A DNA stretch of 64,000 nucleotides from Cellvibrionaceae bacterium (GCA_028281575.1 JANQJP010000046.1:44133-108132), one strand, 5' to 3'. Numbered from the stretch's first letter, positions 1 to 8,336 are shown. The notes: generated by a model from the sequence alone, not told the origin. Numbers and translations: made by a program.

Positions 1-659
1 ATATCACCAAGATGAAAATGCAAGACGAGCAAGCCGGTAAGCTTACCGCGGCTGTCCATCACCGGAACGCTTAGATACCCATTCAAAACATGGGACCGAA
101 CAGCATCTGATTCAACATCCGAAAATGCGAGCTGCCGATGCTTTAAGCTATTTTTCGCGGCGACAAAAAGTTTCGATCCGATATAATTCCCATCGAATAT
201 ATTTGTGCCAGCATTCTGATGTGAGGACGCGCTAAAAAGAATATTACCAGCTACGTCCAAAACGAAAATATCATCAATATAGTCATTAGTAGACGCAAAG
301 CGCATCAGACTTTGTTTATTTGCATTAACGAAACTGCTCCAGCCCTCGGTCTCCACATAGTCGTCCGCAGCTCGGCCACTTTGCACCAAACCTGTACTGA
401 GAGCGCTGACGAAATCACGATTATCGTACGCGAGGTGTTCCAGGTCCGAGCCAAGTCCTGCAAACCAGTCTTGAACCAGCTCCGAGCTTAACTGCGAGGC
501 ACTTTGCAGGCTTTTTTCCGCAAACTCACTTCCACTAGCTTGCAAGCTTCTATCAAGCCAGAGCACAAAAGCTAATAGAGACGCAAGAACGAGAGGCAAC
601 AACCACACGAGCGCTTGTATGCAAATAGAGCCTGAGCGGCGGGCATCTTTTGAGTTCAT
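1..659 (-). CDS. Membrane sensor protein with extracytoplasmic Cache-like domain (5' part, cut by window edge)
   Basis: Reading on the minus strand from the ATG at 659, an open frame of about 219 codons runs to the left edge without a stop, so only the N-terminus is present. Residues about 13-35 form a hydrophobic helix (LVWLLPLVLASLLAFVLWL). A periplasmic-looking stretch follows, containing YIDDIFVLDVAGNILFS and later YLSVPVMDSRGKLTGLLVL, the repeated strand pattern of double Cache (dCache) sensor domains. Such domains sit in front of chemoreceptor, histidine kinase or GGDEF/EAL output modules; the output lies outside the window, so the class cannot be decided. The ATG is preceded by one copy of the dispersed 20-bp repeat (661-680). 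Confidence 0.75.
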   Translation of the reverse strand, partial: MNSKDARRSGSICIQALVWLLPLVLASLLAFVLWLDRSLQASGSEFAEKSLQSASQLSSELVQDWFAGLGSDLEHLAYDNRDFVSALSTGLVQSGRAADDYVETEGWSSFVNANKQSLMRFASTNDYIDDIFVLDVAGNILFSASSHQNAGTNIFDGNYIGSKLFVAAKNSLKHRQLAFSDVESDAVRSHVLNGYLSVPVMDSRGKLTGLLVLHFHLGD

Positions 660-660
660 T

Positions 661-680
661 AGGGCCTGTTAACACGAATT
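661..680 (+). repeat. Dispersed 20-bp repeat, copy A (left boundary of the defence block)
   Basis: AGGGCCTGTTAACACGAATT, one base upstream of the ATG of the minus-strand sensor gene. It matches copy B (6502-6521, opposite orientation) at 16 of 20 positions, so the two form an inverted pair 5.86 kb apart. The window consensus is AGGGCCTGTTAACACTAATT. Confidence 0.6.
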
Positions 681-866
681 TGCAATGAGTCAAACCTAAG
701 CATAGACCAAGCCGCTATCGATATTTACCCGAAACGGCACGGTTTTAGCGTGGTGGCTTTGCATATCTTCCCAATACAGAATACATTGATAAAACACGTG
801 GACGCTGCCCACCACTGACATGAGTCCCTGTCGGCACCACATACATTGGCAACGGAGTAAGGGAGT

Positions 867-1373
867 ATGGAGCATGTTCAATGCCCGAGCATTGTAGATA
901 TCGAGGCGTCGGGCTTTGGTGAAGAAAGCTACCCTATAGAAATCGGCATCGCCAAGGACAGCGGCGAGCGCTATTGCGCGCTTATAAAACCCGATCAAGG
1001 CTGGGTGTATTGGAGTGGGCCTGCAGAGACAATTCACGGTATCACCCGCGAAATGATAGAGCTTCGAGGACGCCCAACTCACCAAATCTGTGAGGAGCTC
1101 AACGACTTCTTAGGCGAAACAAATGTATTCACTGACGCACTCGCTCACGATCAAGCCTGGTTATACAAACTCTTTAGTTCGGCAAAGCTCCAACCAAGTT
1201 TCCACCTCCGCGCAATAGAATTTATTATGAGTGAAGAACAGTTCAAGATATGGGACGACATGAAATCGCATGTTGCTCAGCAACTGCAAATCGTTCGCCA
1301 CCGCGCAAGCAGCGACGCTTTTCTCATTCAACAAACCTTTATCCAGTCAAAGATGAGGCTGCGATCTCATTAA
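867..1373 (+). CDS. DEDDh-type 3'-5' exonuclease (DnaQ-like), 168 aa
   Basis: This is a small single-domain exonuclease of the RNase T/DnaQ fold, expected to cleave single-stranded DNA or RNA from the 3' end with two metal ions. Visible motifs are ExoI IVDIEASGFG (Asp11, Glu13), ExoII around residues 90-97 (TDALAHDQAW, Asp90 and/or Asp95) and ExoIII HRASSD (His145, Asp150), the DEDDh signature. It starts at an ATG preceded by GGAGTA. A decayed paralogue of its 3' half lies at 6281-6495, on the far side of the helicase gene, so the locus has probably been duplicated. The neighbours look like defence genes, but similar small exonucleases also occur as housekeeping genes, so a defence role is inference. 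Confidence 0.8.
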   Translation: MEHVQCPSIVDIEASGFGEESYPIEIGIAKDSGERYCALIKPDQGWVYWSGPAETIHGITREMIELRGRPTHQICEELNDFLGETNVFTDALAHDQAWLYKLFSSAKLQPSFHLRAIEFIMSEEQFKIWDDMKSHVAQQLQIVRHRASSDAFLIQQTFIQSKMRLRSH

Positions 1374-1519
1374 CCGTGTTACCGGTGCACGCTCACACAC
1401 ACCAGCAAAGAACAGATGAGGTGTGTGCTGCTGCAGCACGGGGCTTTGAGCTCATAGCGAACCTGACCGTTAGCCGTCAACTTCTCTGAAACCCTGGGAC
1501 AGCCAACGTAGCAGCATTG

Positions 1520-2197
1520 TCACGCTGATGCGCTTCGCTCTACAACAGTATTCTCTTGGTCATTCAACGAAAAATTTATCCAGCGAGAGTGCTCCTGCCG
1601 ATAAGCACCAAATACTTCGAACGCTTTGGGCTCGCAGAGCGATCTCGCTTGCTCAAGTAACATTCCCATTTCAAGTCGATGATCACGTTTCTTTTCCTCG
1701 GTCCAGCTTTGATAATCCGCCGGGCGATGCAAAACTAAATTAACCATTGAAACGGTTGAGCCTTTTTCAGCTGACACGGTCAGCCAATCAGCGGGATTTG
1801 AGTCCGGTAGAATTTTCCAAACTTCCAAGCTGCTTTCTCGTCTCTTTTTCCATTTCTCCTGAGTTTCTAAAACTTTACCGTTGGATTCACCTCTGGCTTG
1901 CAATGAGCTGACGAACTCTTGAAATGCGACGTCATCGCGCGGCGGCCATGAGCAATTATGCAGAATGCTAAAGATTATACCTTCGGCTTGCCCTGAATTA
2001 TCCGTATGAATAGCCTCAAGTGCCGCCTCTAGCACAGCCGCCTTACCTGCCAAGTCGCCTGTATATCTGTTTCGATATTCGAGTTCTTCGACGCTGATTA
2101 AAGATCTGTTATCAGCAAGAAATGTTTGTGACTCGGTTGCGACGTTACCTGCCTCCCTTGGCAGTTTGGTGTTTGTATCTGGAAAAATCTGTGGCAT
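1520..2197 (-). CDS. Hypothetical protein, 225 aa (probably the remainder of a longer anchored protein)
   Basis: I do not recognise a family. The protein is hydrophilic and acidic, with helical stretches such as LEYRNRYTGDLAGKAAVLEAALEAIH and few cysteines, and has no membrane segment in this 225-residue frame. The ATG at 2197 is the first usable start after an in-frame TGA at 2272-2270. Upstream of that TGA the same frame continues to an ATG at 2350 and encodes a strongly hydrophobic 26-residue segment. The intact ancestor was therefore probably a membrane-anchored or exported protein. It lies downstream of, and on the same strand as, the Mokosh-like helicase gene (58 bases from that gene's stop to the ATG at 2350) and may be cotranscribed with it. 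Whether the shortened product is made is unknown. Confidence 0.5.
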   Translation of the reverse strand: MPQIFPDTNTKLPREAGNVATESQTFLADNRSLISVEELEYRNRYTGDLAGKAAVLEAALEAIHTDNSGQAEGIIFSILHNCSWPPRDDVAFQEFVSSLQARGESNGKVLETQEKWKKRRESSLEVWKILPDSNPADWLTVSAEKGSTVSMVNLVLHRPADYQSWTEEKKRDHRLEMGMLLEQARSLCEPKAFEVFGAYRQEHSRWINFSLNDQENTVVERSASA

Positions 2198-2350
2198 AGA
2201 TTCTTGAGCAACATTTCGCTCTGTTTGTCCTTCGACAGTACGAGTGTGAATCGCATCTGTGGGTGAATGTCACAACAGAACAGCGCAGATAATTATCAGA
2301 GCGACGACTGATAGAGTTTGAATTACTCGGCGAATACTAAACAAAAACAT
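2198..2350 (-). pseudogene. Disconnected N-terminal anchor segment of the 1520-2197 gene
   Basis: From the ATG at 2350 the frame reads MFLFSIRRV followed by a hydrophobic run ending ALIIICAVLL, then TGA (2272-2270). After that, 24 further sense codons lead in the same frame into the ATG at 2197. This is the composition of a signal anchor or uncleaved signal peptide with positive residues before the hydrophobic core. A single-base change to TGA in a once continuous gene is the simplest explanation; a sequencing error cannot be excluded. Confidence 0.5.
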
Positions 2351-2408
2351 ACAACTGCATATTAGGCTTGACCCCTGAATTCATGGCGCGACACAAAACC
2401 AGTTACAT

Positions 2409-5400
2409 CTATAGCCCAGCCACACCCAATTCGACTGTGCGTTGATTCAGTGATTTTTTTAAAATCTCAATTTCACGTTTAACTCGCGCACTCTTATAAA
2501 CCAATGAAGTTTCGTGACGAACGTATTGCCCCCGCCTGGAAGCACTAAACCAATTAAATGAACCGACGCACAGTAGGTTTGAATCAATCATAACAACCTT
2601 ACTATGTACACGTTTAACAAGAATGAGATGAATTCCGTAATCTTTAAGCCATTCTATTAAGGAAAGTAACTGTCTCCTTTTTGTTTTTATTTCGTCATAA
2701 GTATCTGCATGGCAATTTAACTCAAAGTCTGTATATATCCTTATGGCGACTTTGCGCATGTGCGCTTCAGACATACTTCGCAAGACAATAGACTCATTGA
2801 GAAAATCCTGCCTGATCCAAGGCGTTACAATATGAATTTCATCTAAAGCCTGATTTATAGCGTGAACGAGAAACTGATCGTGCTCTTCAACATTATATAG
2901 TGGAGTAACTGCATGTGAAGTAACCAGATCTCTTCTAGGTAAAGCAGGATACTCAATAATATTTTTTGAAGAGCGAAACAAATATTTAGTCAATAATCCT
3001 CTCGGTGAAACCTCATCTTGATGCGATGTAAAAACATCCATATCACCAAAGACGAGAAAGTGATCTTTAGCACGAGAGACTGCAACATTGAGCATACTAT
3101 TAGAACGATCAATAAAATGACCATCAGCGTGTTTGGAGTATACAGGAGAAAATATCACGACAGGTCGCTCAGCCCCTTGAATAGCATGTACAGTACCGAC
3201 AACCATCTCATCTTTATTTTTACCTACTTTGATACCGTTATTTCTACATGCTTGAGAGATGACATTTGTCTGGCTACCAAAGGGCGTGATAATGCAAACA
3301 ATATCACTGAGGCTTTTTTTATCATACTTAGACTCCAATTGTTGGCGATTATCAGCCAACCATTTAGCAATGGTTTGTGCCTCCAGTTCATTATATCGGC
3401 TGCCGCCAATAGCTTTTTGACACATGCCATCAATGTGCAAGTGCCCTACTGTTGGAAGAGCCTCATTATTCGGTAAGTCTTCTCGTTTATGAATGAGCTT
3501 TTCGTCATAACACAACTCATTACAAAAATCGATAATCTCTTTATGGCAGCGCCGATGCTCATAAAGGTACATGCCTCGCTCCATATATTTGTCATAGTGG
3601 TAATGAGACAGCATTTGAGCAGATTTCATCACACTGCCACCAAAAACGGTTTTTCCCATATCTTTCAGGTGACAGTAATGATCTTGAATATTATCGTGCG
3701 GAAGTAAGCCAATTTGATGCAAATTGCCTATATCAACTTGAGATGAAAGTGACTGAATAGGTTCAATTTGTCGCGTATCACCAATGACGACTGCTCGTTT
3801 AGCTAACGACAAAGAAGCACCTGCAAGCTCTGGAGGAATCAGGCCACCTTCATCAACAATGAGCAAGTCTATAAAGTTATAGTTATATTCCGTCAAAAAG
3901 TTGCCGTCATCTTCTCGCCTGGTGCCAGACATATGAAAGGGAAGCATATACAAAGTAGAAACAATGCAAGGGGTGACCATCATGCGTCTTTGCCATCGCC
4001 TTTGTTTTATCTTAAGGCCATTAGCCCGATGCTTTTCAACTTCTTCCAGTCGCTCCCGAACATCGATCAGCCATCTTCCCTCCCAGTAGTGGACAGTCAG
4101 TCTAAACATTTTAAAACGCACTGTTGCATCAAGAAATGTATCTAAATCACTAAGTGTAACGTTGTCAGAGTTTGACAATCCGAAAGCGTTTACAATAGAC
4201 ACCCATACATCTTTACAATTCGCTAACTTGTTAATAGCCGTATTATATTTTTCCTTTGTTTTTTCATAAGACAACATCACCTTCTTTTCTTTTTTAAAAA
4301 AAGAAACAAGCTCTTCTTCTATTTTATCGATTTCGATAACATTATCTTCATCATAGAGAGCACCAAAGTTATCCTTGACAAACAACTGTGCAAGACGCTC
4401 ACGTTTTTTACGAACAGGAGGAAGCCAAGATAGAAGTGCATACCAAATTGATTCATTTGATAAGTATTTTAACCAGTCTGTTTGTGCTTGCCTGATATTG
4501 ATAATAGCTGTTGAGCATTCCTCCATATCTTTATCCAGTGTTACTACTTTTTCATCAGGATCATCCCCTAAGATTTCGGTATAATCTTCTAATGCAGACG
4601 AATAAGCTTCCCAAACAGGCTCAACTCTTGAAAGCTGCTTAGATAAAGAAATAAGCGTCTTTCTTAACTTTTCCACAACATGAGAAACACTGATACTTTT
4701 TTCGCTGTTATAAAATCTCTGGGCTTTTTCCTTGTAGTAAAGCTCAGCACGCTCCAAATACGCCTTATTTTCTATTTTTTTGAAAAAATTCTCTGTTTGA
4801 TATTTTTTACCCGACTTACCCTCTTCATCCTTAGAAGGAAAATAAGCGCCATAGCTGGTTACATCAGGGAGCCATCTTCCTGCCAAGGAATTACTCCCTT
4901 CTGAAAAGTCTTTTCCAAAAGCATCAATAACATTGCTCGTCGCTTGGTTATTGGCGGAGGCTGCGATAATGACTGGGGGGTTATCACCTGCAATAGCGGC
5001 TTTAGTCCAAAGCGTGGCTACCAGCGACAGTACTAAGGTTGTCTTTCCTGTTCCAGGAGGCCCATTAACGGCTATCATCTGGCCATCTTTAACCGATAAA
5101 ATATGACTTAAAGCATCTCTCTGCGCTGTGGCTAGGCCGTATCGGTCGCTCGCATGGGCTAAACGCTCTGCAACAAGGCTATTATCACTTAAAGTCTGTT
5201 TCAGAGAGGCGATCTTATCGCAGGCGTAAGTATCAAGTAGCGATGCACATGGGTTGGTACGTCTGAGGTGATCGTATAAATTCAATATATGCTGAGCCGC
5301 ACCTTGTAATTGATCAACCCTCAGGATAAACCCATAGTCAGTTTTTAAATAACCGTGAAGATCACTTAACCATTCACCTGCAACAGCATTCAATAATGTC

Positions 5401-5936
5401 TCACAATACGACTTGTATTCTACCCAATAACGACCATGAGCTGTGCCTATATTATTTTCATCTTGTTCTAGTTGGTCATCACTATGAAGCAGTTCGGTAA
5501 AAGATTCTTTACTTAAAAAAATATCGAGATCTTCTACACTCCCTATTGAATAGGTTTTTGCTTCCAGGGGTTCTAAAATGTCTCGCGGAACAACTGGGGT
5601 GGAAGAAGGGTAAAGTCTGCCTGAGCGTGAAAGCGTTGCAAAACATAGAAGTGGTGTAATGCTACTGGGAGAGTTATCATTTTTTTCAGTTCCACGCTCT
5701 ACTCGATAGATAAAAACGAGGGGTCTAAAGGCCACGAAAATCGTTAGGATTTTCTCATCAATACCGTCAAATAATTTCTCTGTAAGATCACTATCTAGCG
5801 ATCCTTTCTCAAGTATCTCTGCATCTAATTTATGGAGTTGTTTTGTTTCATTGGTACGGAATGCACCTTGCCCCAGAGAAGTATCCGCTAGAGAATTACG
5901 CCAATACGCAGCCCACAATAATGTTTTTTCATTCAT
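2409..5936 (-). CDS. mkoC: SF1 helicase with C-terminal phospholipase D nuclease domain; Mokosh type II (MkoC)-like antiphage protein, 1175 aa
   Basis: The middle of the protein is a superfamily 1 helicase of the Upf1-like COG1112 kind. It has Walker A GPPGTGKTT at about residues 290-298, Walker B LLIVDEGG near 692, GDTRQIEP, YEHRRCH, the motif V/VI region VVGTVHAIQGAERPVVIFSP and NVAVSRAKDHF. The last 170 residues are a phospholipase D-type nuclease domain with an HKD motif HSKVVMIDSNLLCVGSFNW near 1108-1126. Only one HKD is present, as in PLD nucleases that act as dimers. A COG1112 helicase joined to a PLD domain in one chain is the published architecture of Mokosh type II (MkoC), thought to act on phage nucleic acid. 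The gene is A/T-rich compared with its neighbours, which suggests horizontal transfer. The name rests on architecture, not alignment. Confidence 0.72.
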   Translation of the reverse strand: MNEKTLLWAAYWRNSLADTSLGQGAFRTNETKQLHKLDAEILEKGSLDSDLTEKLFDGIDEKILTIFVAFRPLVFIYRVERGTEKNDNSPSSITPLLCFATLSRSGRLYPSSTPVVPRDILEPLEAKTYSIGSVEDLDIFLSKESFTELLHSDDQLEQDENNIGTAHGRYWVEYKSYCETLLNAVAGEWLSDLHGYLKTDYGFILRVDQLQGAAQHILNLYDHLRRTNPCASLLDTYACDKIASLKQTLSDNSLVAERLAHASDRYGLATAQRDALSHILSVKDGQMIAVNGPPGTGKTTLVLSLVATLWTKAAIAGDNPPVIIAASANNQATSNVIDAFGKDFSEGSNSLAGRWLPDVTSYGAYFPSKDEEGKSGKKYQTENFFKKIENKAYLERAELYYKEKAQRFYNSEKSISVSHVVEKLRKTLISLSKQLSRVEPVWEAYSSALEDYTEILGDDPDEKVVTLDKDMEECSTAIINIRQAQTDWLKYLSNESIWYALLSWLPPVRKKRERLAQLFVKDNFGALYDEDNVIEIDKIEEELVSFFKKEKKVMLSYEKTKEKYNTAINKLANCKDVWVSIVNAFGLSNSDNVTLSDLDTFLDATVRFKMFRLTVHYWEGRWLIDVRERLEEVEKHRANGLKIKQRRWQRRMMVTPCIVSTLYMLPFHMSGTRREDDGNFLTEYNYNFIDLLIVDEGGLIPPELAGASLSLAKRAVVIGDTRQIEPIQSLSSQVDIGNLHQIGLLPHDNIQDHYCHLKDMGKTVFGGSVMKSAQMLSHYHYDKYMERGMYLYEHRRCHKEIIDFCNELCYDEKLIHKREDLPNNEALPTVGHLHIDGMCQKAIGGSRYNELEAQTIAKWLADNRQQLESKYDKKSLSDIVCIITPFGSQTNVISQACRNNGIKVGKNKDEMVVGTVHAIQGAERPVVIFSPVYSKHADGHFIDRSNSMLNVAVSRAKDHFLVFGDMDVFTSHQDEVSPRGLLTKYLFRSSKNIIEYPALPRRDLVTSHAVTPLYNVEEHDQFLVHAINQALDEIHIVTPWIRQDFLNESIVLRSMSEAHMRKVAIRIYTDFELNCHADTYDEIKTKRRQLLSLIEWLKDYGIHLILVKRVHSKVVMIDSNLLCVGSFNWFSASRRGQYVRHETSLVYKSARVKREIEILKKSLNQRTVELGVAGL

Positions 5937-6280
5937 TTAAGCTCTTAGCTCCTAAACAGCCATTTTTGGCACGCTTATCTACTGGCATATTGAAAAACAA
6001 GTATTCTATGGTTTTCACTCGCACCAACCAGATAAGTGACCATAACATTTTTATAAACAGAAAGGTGATGAGGCACATCGAACTCGGCCCCCCGTTGACG
6101 TATAGGCATTTCGGGAAAGACTCCATCGCGCTCTGCGCCATACGGCGAGCACCGCAGCTGTGGAGAACCCTCTGTGCTTGCAGCTAAATACCAACGAGCG
6201 TTCATGGTAGAAATCGGCATCATCCATAACTGACCACATATACAGCATATAGAAGAACCCTCCAACGCCTAACCAGCACT
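5937..6280. other. Gap upstream of the helicase gene; no supported gene
   Basis: I see no convincing coding region here. It should carry the promoter of the minus-strand helicase gene. At 6208-6221 a 14-base block (TAGAAATCGGCATC) is identical to exonuclease positions 937-950. It may be a scrap of the 5' half of the decayed exonuclease copy whose 3' half begins near 6281. Short frames on both strands are not supported by composition or similarity. Confidence 0.5.
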
Positions 6281-6495
6281 AACTTAGATCGGCCAATTTT
6301 CGCCCAGGTTTCCAATTACGCTCAATAGAATTTATCATGAGCGATGAACAGTTACAGATATGAGGCGACATGCAATCATGCGTTGTACAACAATTACAAA
6401 TCGTTCGTCACCGCGCAAGTAGCGATGCATTACTCATTAAACAAACGTTTATTCAATCAAAATTTATGCTGCAATCTCACACAGATACTGAGTGA
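6281..6495 (+). pseudogene. Decayed second copy of the DEDDh exonuclease (3' part)
   Basis: This stretch aligns without large gaps to 1171-1373 of the intact exonuclease gene, with roughly three quarters of bases identical by eye. It retains the ExoIII codons (CACCGCGCAAGTAGCGAT encodes HRASSD). The Trp codon TGG of IWDD has become TGA, and no start or ExoI/ExoII motif remains upstream, so the copy cannot make an active nuclease. Its frame ends at TGA 6493-6495. It lies on the opposite flank of the hypothetical/helicase pair from the intact copy and in the same orientation, so the two copies form an imperfect direct repeat around them. Confidence 0.8.
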
Positions 6496-6501
6496 CGATT
6501 C

Positions 6502-6521
6502 AATTAGTGTGAACAGGCTCT
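6502..6521 (-). repeat. Dispersed 20-bp repeat, copy B (right boundary, inverted relative to copy A)
   Basis: On the minus strand this reads AGAGCCTGTTCACACTAATT, 18 of 20 identical to the window consensus. It ends nine bases before the ATG of the JetD-like gene. Together with copy A it forms an inverted pair bracketing the exonuclease-hypothetical-helicase block. Confidence 0.6.
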
Positions 6522-6530
6522 AGAACATTT

Positions 6531-7685
6531 ATGAACTCATTTCGAAATAGACCAAGTTGGGTTGATGAAGAACCGCTGATCCAATCCATGCTGCACGGTT
6601 TTTTGGACCAGATAGAACGAAATATAAAACCCCTTTTTCGTGTAAACGAAAAGAGCGCGCCTGAGCTCTACGATTATATTGACGACGACCCTAAATATTT
6701 GTGGGACCTGGTAAAAACCCTGGACAATGAATACCATGTGGTCACCGTCAAAAAGCAGCGTAGCAAGCCAGGAAGAGACAGTTTCGAAAACGCGCAAATC
6801 CTCTTAAACCCCGATAAAGAAGGGCAAATCAGACAGTGGCTGAATCGACCTGCATTTGATCCCTACACACTTACCTGGAACGATTATTTCGATAAGATCG
6901 CTCATCTATTTGAGGACGGAGGCACCGCTCTCGAGGCGCCACTGCGTGTCGAAGGAAAAACCGCGGCGGAGGTGCTTCAGGGCTTTGCGCTACTCGCAGC
7001 TGCAATTAATACCCCTCAAACCCTGCGCAATCTTTCGGCAAAATGTTTCTGGGGTGATTCAAAATTTCTCGACGACAAACTCGAATTACTTCAGAAACTT
7101 TTTTCTCAAGCGAGCCACAATATTCAACCGCGACCGGTAATGATGAATATTTCGCTTACAGAGGACTTTAATGAAGTAATATTTATCGAAAACCTGGATA
7201 GCTTCCTAATGATGAAGCAACTAACAGATAAAGATCACCGCTTTGTTAAAACGGCCCTGGTATATAGTTCGGGGTTTAAGGGAACATCGACCACGATTCG
7301 CAAACGCGGCGAAGTTGTATTTAGCGCTTTATCACTCGGAAACAAAGAGCAACTGAAAACGTTTGAGTCCTGGTGGTTAAAAAACCACGAACAAAAAATT
7401 CATTGCTTTTTTTGGGGAGACATGGACTATGCCGGCCTCAGTATTTTAGCCGCGCTGCGCAAGTCCTTTCCCCAAATCGAGGCGTGGCAACCGGGTTTTG
7501 AATTAATGTTGCAGCTTCACGAACAGGGGCTCGGCCATAAAATCCGGGACAGCAAAAAAATGCAGCAACTCGACCCGGGAACCACTGGTTGCCGTTACGC
7601 CGATGACGTGTTGCTACCGGCGATTAGAAGCGCTCAACGCTTTCTCGATCAAGAGGTAGTGGCTTACGAAGACTTACTTCGATAG
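6531..7685 (+). CDS. JetD-like (Wadjet-type, DUF2220/Toprim) protein without JetABC partners, 384 aa
   Basis: The C-terminal half resembles the JetD nuclease subunit of Wadjet systems, which is related to topoisomerase VI subunit A and has a Toprim fold. Visible features are IFIENLDSFL near residue 218 (the Toprim glutamate strand), YSSGFKGT near 246, and FFWGDMDYAGLSILAALRKSFP near 295-316, matching the JetD pattern WGDxDxxG followed by LR..FP. The C-terminus FLDQEVVAYEDLL also fits the family. In Wadjet, JetD cuts circular DNA extruded by the SMC-like JetABC complex; no jetA, jetB or jetC is in this window. The N-terminal 120 residues are not obviously similar to known JetD. An orphan defence nuclease or a different partner system are both possible. 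The ATG follows copy B of the dispersed repeat. Confidence 0.62.
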   Translation: MNSFRNRPSWVDEEPLIQSMLHGFLDQIERNIKPLFRVNEKSAPELYDYIDDDPKYLWDLVKTLDNEYHVVTVKKQRSKPGRDSFENAQILLNPDKEGQIRQWLNRPAFDPYTLTWNDYFDKIAHLFEDGGTALEAPLRVEGKTAAEVLQGFALLAAAINTPQTLRNLSAKCFWGDSKFLDDKLELLQKLFSQASHNIQPRPVMMNISLTEDFNEVIFIENLDSFLMMKQLTDKDHRFVKTALVYSSGFKGTSTTIRKRGEVVFSALSLGNKEQLKTFESWWLKNHEQKIHCFFWGDMDYAGLSILAALRKSFPQIEAWQPGFELMLQLHEQGLGHKIRDSKKMQQLDPGTTGCRYADDVLLPAIRSAQRFLDQEVVAYEDLLR

Positions 7686-7697
7686 CGTACACAAACC

Positions 7698-8099
7698 TTA
7701 TTTCTTTTCACTTATCACGATATCCGCCTGTGAACGCAAGCGCTTTTTTTGGCGAATATTGGCAAACGGATCATCAGCCGGGACAGCCTCTCCATTTTTT
7801 TCCACATCGACTTTCGATCTGGGTGATTTGCTAAACGATCCTGCTTTGGATTTGGCAACAAGCCTTCTCACGTGAAACCAATACGCCAATATCACCGCGA
7901 CAACAAGCAGCCATTTCGCCAGCAATGACCAGCCGAGCATGTGTTTGTTATCACTTATTTGTGCGTACTCGCTGTAATCCGAATGTATCGCAAAAATCAG
8001 CACGATAAACACGAGCGCGATGGGCAATACGCTCAGTGCTGCGCCATAGCGGCGCCAGATTGCAGCCAGAAGAGTCCACTTAAGCAACTTGTTTAGCAC
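7698..8099 (-). CDS. Small inner-membrane protein, 133 aa, function unknown
   Basis: Two hydrophobic helices are visible, about residues 19-38 (AALSVLPIALVFIVLIFAIH) and 54-74 (GWSLLAKWLLVVAVILAYWF). A basic, Ser/Lys-rich cytoplasmic-looking tail of some 55 residues follows, containing DPFANIRQKKR. I do not recognise the family. Its stop is 12 bases from the stop of the convergent JetD-like gene. Its ATG directly abuts the stop of the next minus-strand gene (8100-8336), so the two are almost certainly cotranscribed. Confidence 0.6.
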   Translation of the reverse strand: MLNKLLKWTLLAAIWRRYGAALSVLPIALVFIVLIFAIHSDYSEYAQISDNKHMLGWSLLAKWLLVVAVILAYWFHVRRLVAKSKAGSFSKSPRSKVDVEKNGEAVPADDPFANIRQKKRLRSQADIVISEKK

Positions 8100-8336
8100 C
8101 TATAACCACCAGCCCAATCCGAATACCGCGGCGATGGTAATGAGACCTTTCTCACGTATGTCAGAACGGATCTTACTCTCTTCTTCGCAAACAATAATCT
8201 CAAGTTCGTGCTCAGAAAAATCTTCGGCTTTTCTACCAGCGAGCAAGATTCTCGTTTGCGCTCGGGATATCGCTTTATCACGAATGCTTGCGCGAAATTT
8301 TTCTCGCCATTTACGTGGAGAGGGAATGAACTTCAT
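8100..8336 (-). CDS. Conserved small protein with C-terminal membrane segment, 78 aa
   Basis: The sequence begins MKFIPSPRKWREKFRASIRD and continues with a charged helical region (AGRKAEDFSEHELEIIVCEEESKI). It ends in a short hydrophobic stretch GLITIAAVFGLGWWL that could anchor it in the membrane. From general familiarity this pattern resembles a small protein found near nudE/cysQ in Pseudomonas-like bacteria, but I know no function for it. It abuts the downstream 133-aa membrane protein gene with no intergenic space. Confidence 0.65.
   Translation of the reverse strand: MKFIPSPRKWREKFRASIRDKAISRAQTRILLAGRKAEDFSEHELEIIVCEEESKIRSDIREKGLITIAAVFGLGWWL

Noticed and set aside
696..1085. 129-codon open frame on the minus strand across the exonuclease gene
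   Set aside because: It is antisense to a gene with clear catalytic motifs, and its sequence shows no family pattern.
2270..2272. TGA read as selenocysteine
   Set aside because: It lies at the end of a hydrophobic anchor, not in a redox motif, and I see no selenocysteine machinery in the window; a nonsense change is simpler.
6531..7685. Complete Wadjet system
   Set aside because: Only a JetD-like gene is present; no SMC-like or kleisin-like partners are adjacent.
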